51,109 nucleotides of DNA from Aequorivita sp. (GTDB lineage Bacteria > Bacteroidota > Bacteroidia > Flavobacteriales > Flavobacteriaceae). Location: NCBI GenBank assembly GCA_026646335.1, contig JAPKFY010000008.1:1-51109 (forward strand). The letters are read 5' to 3'. Position numbers and translations under genes: made by a program. Positions 19,956 through 27,737 of this stretch are shown here, piece by piece; the first letter of the stretch is position 1; the number at the start of each line of letters is the position of its first letter. The notes under the pieces are model-generated. The model was not told where the DNA came from and made no database searches. It saw only the letters and a list, made by a program, of their open reading frames with translations.

Positions 19956-20834
19956 CTAATAATATAAATCGTCAGTGCGCAAATTTAAAAACCGTTGTGT
20001 AGCAATAAAAGTACTAATCCAGGTTATAAAAACACCCATTAAAAATATGAATACAAACAGCACAGCCAGCAGCATTGGATCACCCAATAATTGCAACTGA
20101 GGGAAACTTTGGTTGAGGTAATAAAGCACCACGCCCATCCCGATCATTGCTACAATTGCGCCAACAATTCCCAACCGAACACTTTTCCAAACAAATGGCT
20201 GACGGATAAATTTTTTGGTCGCACCCACCATTTGCATCGTTTTAATAGTAAATCGCTTTGAATATATGGAAAGTCGAATGCTGCTGTTTATGAGCAATAC
20301 AGCGATAAATGTAAAAATTCCGCTGATTACCAAAACCCAAAAACTAATGCGTTTCACGTTTTCGGTAAGTTGTGCAATCAAAGGTTTGTCATAAATTACA
20401 TCATCCACAAACCCCTTGCTTTTTAGCTCGTTGGTTATTTCCTCCATTTTTTGTGGCGTAACATAATCTGCCAAAATGTAAACGTCAATACTATTCTGAA
20501 GCGGGTTTTCACCCAAATATTCTATAAAATTCTCGCCCAAAGTTTCTTGATGTTCCTTTGCTGCTTCTTCTTTTGAAACAAAAGTTGCAGACTTTGTGTA
20601 TTCGGCCAAAGCCAAACTTTGCTTGAGCTGGGTGATTTCAACCTCTTTCGCATTGTCCTTTAGAAAAACGGTAATTGCTATTTGTTCCTTGAAATAATCA
20701 GCTACTTTTTTTGAATTCAAGACCAACAATCCCAACAATCCCAACATAAAAAGCACCAGTGAAATACTGATAACCACTGAAAAATAGGAAGAAATCAACC
20801 TGCGTTTTTGATATTTTTCAAAAGAAGAACCCAT
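19956..20834 (-). CDS. ftsX: Cell division protein FtsX
   Basis: Four TM segments, KEQIAITVFLKDNAKE, IYSKRFTIKTMQMVGATKKFI. Confidence 0.93.
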   Translation of the reverse strand: MGSSFEKYQKRRLISSYFSVVISISLVLFMLGLLGLLVLNSKKVADYFKEQIAITVFLKDNAKEVEITQLKQSLALAEYTKSATFVSKEEAAKEHQETLGENFIEYLGENPLQNSIDVYILADYVTPQKMEEITNELKSKGFVDDVIYDKPLIAQLTENVKRISFWVLVISGIFTFIAVLLINSSIRLSIYSKRFTIKTMQMVGATKKFIRQPFVWKSVRLGIVGAIVAMIGMGVVLYYLNQSFPQLQLLGDPMLLAVLFVFIFLMGVFITWISTFIATQRFLNLRTDDLYY

Positions 20835-20948
20835 AGGAATTGGAGAATTTTGCGGTAAAAATACAAGTAATTTTACATCTTGTGTTAAACAACGCCGAAA
20901 GTTTCCATTTTGTTATAATAAGATTAAATTTGAAGCGCCTTAAACTTA

Positions 20949-21827
20949 TTGATTATCAGACAAAACCTGCTAAAATCCCTAAAAATTTCCCGACCGGGAC
21001 TTTGGTTTCCAACAATTTGGATTTATTTGGTCCCTTTTGACCTAACTTCAAATTTCTGGGAACAGCCACTTTTTTGGGTAGGCCTCTTCTTTGTCACTTT
21101 TCCTTTGAATTTTATGGTTTATGGCTTGAACGATTTTGCCGATGGGAAGGCAGATTCGCTAAACCCGCGAAAGGGTAACTATCTGTTTGGTGCCCGATTG
21201 AGTAAAAAAGAATTGGCTAAGGTGCCACGGCACATATTTGTAGTAATGGTTCCTTTTTTGGCGTATTTTTCATACGTTGGCGGCAGCGAGCTCTTTATTT
21301 TATTGTTGTTTATGATAGTTATAAATATCATTTATAATTACAAACCTTTCCGACTCAAGGAACGTCCACCTTTTGACATATTAATCCAAGTAGGCTATGT
21401 TTTTACGGCCCTTTTCTGTATTCAGTTGAACGATTTGGAAATGATTCCGTGGCAAACATTTCTTTATCTTTCACTTTTTGCATTTCAAGCACACATTGCT
21501 GGGGAAATTATGGATATTGAACCAGATAAATTGGCTGGAAAGAGAACAACGGCAACTATAATAGGAAGAAAAAAAGCAAAATTCTTAATGCTTTTCCTCC
21601 TTTTATTCGAAGCGTATATCTTAAAATTTTGGTTTGATGATTGGGTACTGTCAGGCTTTTTGGTTGCTTTTTCATTTTGGCTTATCTTGGATATTTTCGT
21701 TTTTTTCAAGGACAAACCATATACACTCAAACAAATGAAACTATTTGGAATCGCTATGAACATTACAGCAATTCTTTCTATGGCCTGGGTGCTTTATTCC
21801 GGAAATTTACTACATCCAAATTTTTAA
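20949..21827 (+). CDS. UbiA family prenyltransferase
   Basis: SRPGLWFPT, YGLNDFADGKADS, GEIMDIEPDKLAGKRTTA; TTG start. Confidence 0.85.
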   Translation: MIIRQNLLKSLKISRPGLWFPTIWIYLVPFDLTSNFWEQPLFWVGLFFVTFPLNFMVYGLNDFADGKADSLNPRKGNYLFGARLSKKELAKVPRHIFVVMVPFLAYFSYVGGSELFILLLFMIVINIIYNYKPFRLKERPPFDILIQVGYVFTALFCIQLNDLEMIPWQTFLYLSLFAFQAHIAGEIMDIEPDKLAGKRTTATIIGRKKAKFLMLFLLLFEAYILKFWFDDWVLSGFLVAFSFWLILDIFVFFKDKPYTLKQMKLFGIAMNITAILSMAWVLYSGNLLHPNF

Positions 21828-21860
21828 ATTATTAGGGTTTTTACTTCTTCTAATAAACCT

Positions 21861-21868
21861 TAAATTTG
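21861..21868 (+). promoter_or_regulatory. Bacteroidetes -7 element TAAATTTG (leuS promoter)
   Basis: Exact TAnnTTTG match. Confidence 0.55.
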
Positions 21869-21923
21869 TCCGCAAACTCCGAAGCCTTGGCAAAGGAACG
21901 TCCTTTTTCAGAAAAAATTTATA

Positions 21924-24900
21924 ATGAGCAAATATCACTTCAACGAAATAGAAGCAAAATGGCAAAAGCATTGGGCCAAAAACCAAACTTTTAAAGCTGT
22001 TAATCCCTCCCCTTCGGGGGGAGGCCAGGAGGGAGACAAGCCAAAATACTATGTTTTGGATATGTTTCCCTATCCTTCCGGTGCTGGTTTGCACGTTGGG
22101 CATCCACTCGGCTACATTGCCAGTGATATTTATGCGCGCTACAAACGCCACCAAGGTTTTAATGTTTTGCATCCGCAGGGTTATGATTCCTTTGGGCTTC
22201 CGGCGGAACAGTATGCAATCCAAACCGGTCAACATCCCGCAAAAACTACTGAGGAAAACATTGCACGTTACCGCGAACAGTTGGATAAATTAGGGTTTTC
22301 ATTCGATTGGAGCCGCGAAGTTCGCACCAGCAATCCCGAATATTACAAATGGACACAGTGGATTTTCATTCAGCTTTTTGAATCTTGGTATTGTAAACAC
22401 GCCAATAAAGCGTTTCATATTTCGGAACTGATTGAAGTTTTTGAAGCAGAAGGAAATTACAATGTAGAAGCGGTTTGCGATGATAATGTTGAAATTTTTA
22501 CTTCAAAACAATGGCTCGATTTTTCAGAAACTAAAAAGCAGGAAATCCTTTTAAAATACAGACTTACCTATTTAGCCGAAACCGAAGTAAACTGGTGCCC
22601 ACAGCTAGGAACCGTTTTGGCGAATGACGAAATAGTGAATGGCGTTTCCGAGCGCGGCGGTTATCCCGTTGTCCGCAAAAAGATGAAACAGTGGAGTATG
22701 CGAATCACTGCGTATGCCCAACGTTTATTGGACGGACTGAACGAAATAGATTGGCCGCAACCGCTGAAGGATTCACAAACCAATTGGATTGGACGTTCCA
22801 AAGGTGCGACTGTTAAGTTCAGAGTTATGAGTTCAGAGTTAGGAAAAGGAGAAAACTCATCACTCATAACTCATAACTCTGAACTTGAAATTCCAGTTTT
22901 TACTACAAGACCTGACACTATTTTTGGAGTTAGTTTTATGACGCTTGCGCCGGAACACGATTTGGTTTCAAAAATCACGACTGCCGAACAAAAAGAAGCA
23001 GTTGAAAACTACATTGAAGCAACCGCAAAACGCAGCGAGCGCGAGCGAATGGCAGATGTAAAAACCATTACAGGCGTTTTTACGGGCGCGTATGCTGAGC
23101 ATCCTTTTTCAGGAGAGCAAATTCCAATCTGGATTGGCGATTACGTATTGGTGGGCTACGGAACGGGTGCCGTAATGAGCGTTCCCTGCGGCGATCAGCG
23201 CGATTATGATTTTGCGAAACATTTCAATTTACCGATTCCGAATATATTTAAGGATGCGGATATTTCTGAGGAAGCCTATTCCGATAAGGAAAATACAATT
23301 ATCACAAATAGCGACTTTTTAAATGGTCTAAATTATTCCGAAGCCACTGATAAAATAATCGCTGCCTTGGAGGAAAAAGGGATTGGCAAAGGCAAAATAA
23401 ATTACCGTTTGCGCGATGCCGTTTTTAGTCGCCAGCGGTATTGGGGCGAGCCGTTCCCGATTTATTACAAAGACGGAATGCCGCAAATTATCCCGACCGA
23501 ATGTTTGCCATTGCGCCTGCCCGATGTTGAAAAATATTTACCCACCGAAGAAGGCGAACCGCCTTTGGGCCGTGCTGATGATTGGGCATGGGATGTTGAA
23601 AAGTTGTCGGTTGTCAGTCGTCAGTTGATTGACCACAAAACCGTTTTTCCTTTGGAATTGAATACGATGCCCGGCTGGGCGGGAAGCAGTTGGTACTTTT
23701 TCCGATATATGGAAGATGAAAAACGCGACGAGGTTTTTGCCTCAAAAGAAGCTTTGGACTATTGGCAAAACGTGGATTTATACATAGGTGGCAGCGAGCA
23801 CGCTACTGGCCATTTGTTGTACAGCCGTTTTTGGGTAAAATTTATGCTCGACCGCGGTTTTGTAAATGTGGAAGAACCATTTAAGAAGTTGATAAACCAA
23901 GGGATGATTTTGGGGGAGAGTGCACTGATATATATGTTACAACCTACTGACTTGCCTCCTATTTTCATTTCAAAAGAAATTTATGAAAAAGAAGAAATAG
24001 ATCTTAAAGAAACAGGTAAAAGGGGAGATCTGTACGATTTATATTCAATTATATTTAAGAAGTATAATTTAAATAGTCCGGCTGGATTTGTTCATCAAAC
24101 TGTACATGCCGATGTTTCATTTGTAAATATTCAAAATGAATTAGACATCGAAGCTTTTAAAAATTGGAGACCAGAATACAAATACGCTATTTTCATTTTG
24201 GAAGATGGAAGTGTGTACGAACTAAACTCCTCCCCTTCGGGGAGGCCGGGAGGGGCCTTCAAAGTATCCCGCGAAGTAGAAAAAATGTCCAAATCCAAAT
24301 ACAACGTGGTAAACCCCGATGATATTTGCAACCAATACGGGGCAGATACTTTGCGGATGTACGAAATGTTCCTCGGCCCGCTGGAGCAGGCAAAACCTTG
24401 GAACACCGCTGGAATTACTGGCGTACACGGTTTCCTAAAAAAACTTTGGAAACTCTACCATTCTGGTCCGGATGAAAGTTTTTACGTAACGGACACCCCT
24501 CTTTCGGAGGGGCAGGGGGAGGCCTTGAAAACGCTTCATAAAACCATCAAAAAAGTACAGGAAGACATTGAGAATTTCAGTTTTAACACTTCGGTTTCGT
24601 CTTTTATGATTGCGGTGAACGAGCTTATTTCCCAAAATTGTAATTCGCGGGAAGTGTTGGAGCCTTTGGCAATACTTATTTCGCCTTACGCGCCGCACAT
24701 TGCGGAAGAACTTTGGCAGAAATTGGGGCATTCGGAAAGTATTGCCACAGCAGTTTTTCCAAAATTTGAACAGAAATTTTTAGTGGAGAGCAGCAAGGAA
24801 TATCCAATCTCTTTCAACGGAAAAATGCGCTTTACTTTGGAACTGCCTTTGGATTTAACAAAAGAAGAAATAGAATCTGCCGTAATGGCACACGAGAAAA

Positions 24901-24977
24901 CAGCCCAGTATTTGGAAGGTCGCGCGCCGAAAAAGGTAATTATCGTGCCCGGAAAAATTGTGAATATCGTAGGTTAA
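21924..24977 (+). CDS. leuS: Leucyl-tRNA synthetase carrying in-frame repeat insertions
   Basis: PYPSGAGLHVGHPLGY, FTTRPDTIFG, ELNTMPGWAGSSWYF, KMSKS. Confidence 0.98.
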   Translation: MSKYHFNEIEAKWQKHWAKNQTFKAVNPSPSGGGQEGDKPKYYVLDMFPYPSGAGLHVGHPLGYIASDIYARYKRHQGFNVLHPQGYDSFGLPAEQYAIQTGQHPAKTTEENIARYREQLDKLGFSFDWSREVRTSNPEYYKWTQWIFIQLFESWYCKHANKAFHISELIEVFEAEGNYNVEAVCDDNVEIFTSKQWLDFSETKKQEILLKYRLTYLAETEVNWCPQLGTVLANDEIVNGVSERGGYPVVRKKMKQWSMRITAYAQRLLDGLNEIDWPQPLKDSQTNWIGRSKGATVKFRVMSSELGKGENSSLITHNSELEIPVFTTRPDTIFGVSFMTLAPEHDLVSKITTAEQKEAVENYIEATAKRSERERMADVKTITGVFTGAYAEHPFSGEQIPIWIGDYVLVGYGTGAVMSVPCGDQRDYDFAKHFNLPIPNIFKDADISEEAYSDKENTIITNSDFLNGLNYSEATDKIIAALEEKGIGKGKINYRLRDAVFSRQRYWGEPFPIYYKDGMPQIIPTECLPLRLPDVEKYLPTEEGEPPLGRADDWAWDVEKLSVVSRQLIDHKTVFPLELNTMPGWAGSSWYFFRYMEDEKRDEVFASKEALDYWQNVDLYIGGSEHATGHLLYSRFWVKFMLDRGFVNVEEPFKKLINQGMILGESALIYMLQPTDLPPIFISKEIYEKEEIDLKETGKRGDLYDLYSIIFKKYNLNSPAGFVHQTVHADVSFVNIQNELDIEAFKNWRPEYKYAIFILEDGSVYELNSSPSGRPGGAFKVSREVEKMSKSKYNVVNPDDICNQYGADTLRMYEMFLGPLEQAKPWNTAGITGVHGFLKKLWKLYHSGPDESFYVTDTPLSEGQGEALKTLHKTIKKVQEDIENFSFNTSVSSFMIAVNELISQNCNSREVLEPLAILISPYAPHIAEELWQKLGHSESIATAVFPKFEQKFLVESSKEYPISFNGKMRFTLELPLDLTKEEIESAVMAHEKTAQYLEGRAPKKVIIVPGKIVNIVG
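22004..22036 (+). repeat. In-frame UUCG-hairpin repeat in leuS, copy 1
   Basis: tccctccccttcggggggaggccaggagggaga. Confidence 0.85.
22815..22886 (+). repeat. In-frame AT-rich inverted repeat in leuS
   Basis: aagttcagagttatgagt (22815-22832) and actcataactctgaactt (22869-22886) are perfect reverse complements. Confidence 0.92.
24227..24260 (+). repeat. In-frame UUCG-hairpin repeat in leuS, copy 2
   Basis: ctcctccccttcggggaggccgggaggggcctt; core matches copy 1 apart from a 2-nt indel and one substitution. Confidence 0.85.
24493..24526 (+). repeat. In-frame UUCG-hairpin repeat in leuS, copy 3 (diverged)
   Basis: acacccctctttcggaggggcagggggaggcctt. Confidence 0.75.
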
Positions 24978-25032
24978 AAAATTTGCACGCTTTTTGATTA
25001 AATTTGAAGTAAGAATTTAAAAAACTAAAAAA

Positions 25033-25722
25033 ATGTTTGGATACTATATAATTGCAGGGATTATCTTTTTGGTAAGTTGGTACGTGAGCCACAAATTAAA
25101 AAGCAAGTTTAAGGAATATTCGCAAATCCACCTTCAAAATGGAATGAGCGGAAAAGAGATTGCCGAAAAAATGCTAGCCGACAACGGCATTACCGATGTG
25201 CAGGTTATTTCGGTTGCAGGACAATTGACGGACCATTACGATCCTTCAAAGAAAACCGTGAACTTGAGCGAAGGGGTTTATATGCAGCGCAACGCAGCTG
25301 CGGCAGCCGTTGCGGCACACGAATGTGGTCACGCCGTGCAACACGCCACTGCGTACAGTTGGTTGAAACTGCGTTCAACGATAGTGCCTGCCGTGAGCGT
25401 TTCCAGCAAACTTTCAAATTTTGTGATAATGGCTGGTCTTATTCTTTTCGCAACCGGCTCTGCTTTCGGAACTTGGATTTTCGGAGTTGGAATTGTGCTT
25501 TTTGCTATAACTACTGCTTTTGCATTCGTTACACTTCCGGTGGAATTTGATGCCAGCAAACGGGCATTGGTTTGGTTGGAAAGCAGCAATATGGTGACTC
25601 CACAAGAACATGACGGTGCAGAGGATGCTTTAAAATGGGCAGCTAGAACTTACGTGGTTGCAGCACTTGGCTCATTGGCTACATTGCTTTATTTTATCTC
25701 AATTTTCTTGGGAAGAAGATAA
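25033..25722 (+). CDS. Zinc metallopeptidase (YugP-like)
   Basis: VAAHECGHAVQHATAYSWLKLRS HExxH-like zinc motif and TM helices. Confidence 0.9.
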   Translation: MFGYYIIAGIIFLVSWYVSHKLKSKFKEYSQIHLQNGMSGKEIAEKMLADNGITDVQVISVAGQLTDHYDPSKKTVNLSEGVYMQRNAAAAAVAAHECGHAVQHATAYSWLKLRSTIVPAVSVSSKLSNFVIMAGLILFATGSAFGTWIFGVGIVLFAITTAFAFVTLPVEFDASKRALVWLESSNMVTPQEHDGAEDALKWAARTYVVAALGSLATLLYFISIFLGRR

Positions 25723-25732
25723 AAAATTAATG

Positions 25733-25750
25733 TCCCGATAGCTATCGGGA
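25733..25750. repeat. Perfect 18-bp palindrome
   Basis: tcccgatagctatcggga. Confidence 0.9.
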
Positions 25751-25770
25751 TTAGATTGACGATGGTCGAT

Positions 25771-25814
25771 TGTGTCGTCCTAAATAATCGATACAGATTA
25801 TTTAGGACGACACA
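25771..25814. repeat. Perfect 19-bp-arm inverted repeat between convergent genes
   Basis: tgtgtcgtcctaaataatc-gataca-gattatttaggacgacaca. Confidence 0.95.
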
Positions 25815-25829
25815 TATCTCAATACTTTC

Positions 25830-27197
25830 TTAGTGAACGTTATCCGGATTGTAACCCGCATATTTCACTTCTTCTTCGTGAAAAATGATTCCGTTTTCCT
25901 TCAGTTCCTTTAAAATTGGTTCGTAAACTTCTTTTGCGATTGGAAGTTGAACTCCGGGAGTGGTTATTTCTTCGTTTAAAATTTTCAAAGCTGCAATTGC
26001 TACGGGAAGTCCAACGGTTTTTGCCATTGCGGTATAGGTTTGATCTTCTCCAATCAGTGCCATGTGGCTATCAATCTGGTGTTGTTTTCCATCCAATTCA
26101 TAACCAAATTTGTGATACATCACAATCATGTCTTTATCGTGTGGCGCCAATGTCCATTTGTCTTCCAATATTTTTTGAAGGGCCATTGCTGGAGTTGCAT
26201 CTTTGATTCCCAAAGTTTTTTCTTTATTGAAAATATCCAATTCCTCCAATTTTTCCCACATCAAATCATCTTGATCAATTTTTAGGGCGTAGCGAAGTTT
26301 AAGTTCAACGGTATCTGTTGGGGAATAAGCCAAAAATAAGTTTACAAATTCGCGATAGGTTAAGTTTTCTGAATCTGGAATTGTGTAGGTGTCGTCGGTC
26401 ATTCCCAATTGAACAAACATATTCCAAGCCTTGCTGAAGCCAACTCTTCTAATGGTTCCGCGGTATAGCGTAAGGATATTTTCCAGTCCGTAAACAGATT
26501 GGTATTGTAGGGAGTTTCTATTTGCTAAAACCTCAAATTTCCCATAGCCTTCAATATTTATAAATTCTGTTCTACGGAACAATCTGTGGTAAGGTATGTA
26601 CTTGAATTTTCCTTCCTGGATAAATTCAGCAGCGCCTCCTTGCCCGGCCAAAACCACATTGCGGGGGTTCCAAGTGAATTTGTAGTTCCAAAGATTGTCA
26701 TCGCTTTCGGGAGCAATCAAACCTCCGCAGAAAGATTCAAAAAGAAGCATTTTGCCGCCTTTTGCACGTATTCTGTCAATCACTTGCATTGCGCTCATAT
26801 GGTCCACTCCGGGATCGAGCCCAATTTCATTCATAAAAACCAACCCTTTTGATTCGGCTTTGTGGTTCAGCGCTTGCATTTCTTTGCTTACATATGACGC
26901 GGTTACCATATGTTTTCCAAATTCTATACAATCACGAGCTACTTCAATATGATAACGCGCAGGAAGCATCGAAATAACTAAATCGCTGTTTTCAACGGCT
27001 TCCTTTCTTTGCACATCGTTAAAAACGTCGAGCAAAATTCCGCGCGCGTTGGGATGGCCAGTTGTAAATTTTTGAGCAGACTGAATGGAAATATCCCCAA
27101 TGGTTATAAAAAGGTCTTCTTTTTCACTTTTGTCCAGCAAATAGCGTATTAAACTTGTGGCAGATCTTCCTGCACCTATAATTAATATGTTTCTCAT
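25830..27197 (-). CDS. Saccharopine dehydrogenase family protein
   Basis: ILIIGAGRSATSLIRYLLDKS Rossmann fold, NEIGLDPGVDHMSAMQVIDRIRAKGGKMLLFESFCGGL. Confidence 0.92.
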   Translation of the reverse strand: MRNILIIGAGRSATSLIRYLLDKSEKEDLFITIGDISIQSAQKFTTGHPNARGILLDVFNDVQRKEAVENSDLVISMLPARYHIEVARDCIEFGKHMVTASYVSKEMQALNHKAESKGLVFMNEIGLDPGVDHMSAMQVIDRIRAKGGKMLLFESFCGGLIAPESDDNLWNYKFTWNPRNVVLAGQGGAAEFIQEGKFKYIPYHRLFRRTEFINIEGYGKFEVLANRNSLQYQSVYGLENILTLYRGTIRRVGFSKAWNMFVQLGMTDDTYTIPDSENLTYREFVNLFLAYSPTDTVELKLRYALKIDQDDLMWEKLEELDIFNKEKTLGIKDATPAMALQKILEDKWTLAPHDKDMIVMYHKFGYELDGKQHQIDSHMALIGEDQTYTAMAKTVGLPVAIAALKILNEEITTPGVQLPIAKEVYEPILKELKENGIIFHEEEVKYAGYNPDNVH

Positions 27198-27268
27198 TGG
27201 GAGAGTTTTTTGTTAACTTTGGAGATAGATTTTGTAATGGACGAAATTACTAATTCCAAATTTTAAAA

Positions 27269-27667
27269 ATGACAGTTTTTGACAAAAAAATGGCGGTAAC
27301 AGCTTCTTTTCTCACCGCCGCCACAATTGCTCTGGGAGCTTTCGGAGCACATGGTTTAAAAAATATTGTGGAAGCTTCTGCATTAAATACATTTGAAACT
27401 GGCGTACGCTATCAAATGTATCATTGTCTTGCCATTTTAGTGTTGGGATTGGCGCCTTCAATTCCGGAGAAGTTAAAAAAAACTGTGTTTTGGTTTTTTA
27501 TTTTAGGAATACTTCTTTTTTCAGGATCAATTTATCTGCTTGCCCTGAATGAAGTTTTGCCTTTTAATGCCGCCAAGATTGGATTTGTAACCCCAATAGG
27601 GGGTTTGATGTTTATCATCGGGTGGTTTTGGTTTGCATATAAAATGCTTACGTTAAAGAAGCGATAA
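27269..27667 (+). CDS. DUF423 membrane protein
   Basis: ALGAFGAHGLKNIVEASALNTFETGVRYQMYHCLAIL. Confidence 0.92.
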   Translation: MTVFDKKMAVTASFLTAATIALGAFGAHGLKNIVEASALNTFETGVRYQMYHCLAILVLGLAPSIPEKLKKTVFWFFILGILLFSGSIYLLALNEVLPFNAAKIGFVTPIGGLMFIIGWFWFAYKMLTLKKR

Positions 27668-27737
27668 ATGTTTTTTATATTTTCTTCAATCTCTCTAAGA
27701 TTTGCTACTTTTGTACTCTACAAAATTTAAAAAAGGT

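Noticed and set aside
27702-27737. N-terminal extension of pckA in the ORF track
   Set aside because: It overlaps the TACTTTTG promoter element, so cannot be in the mRNA
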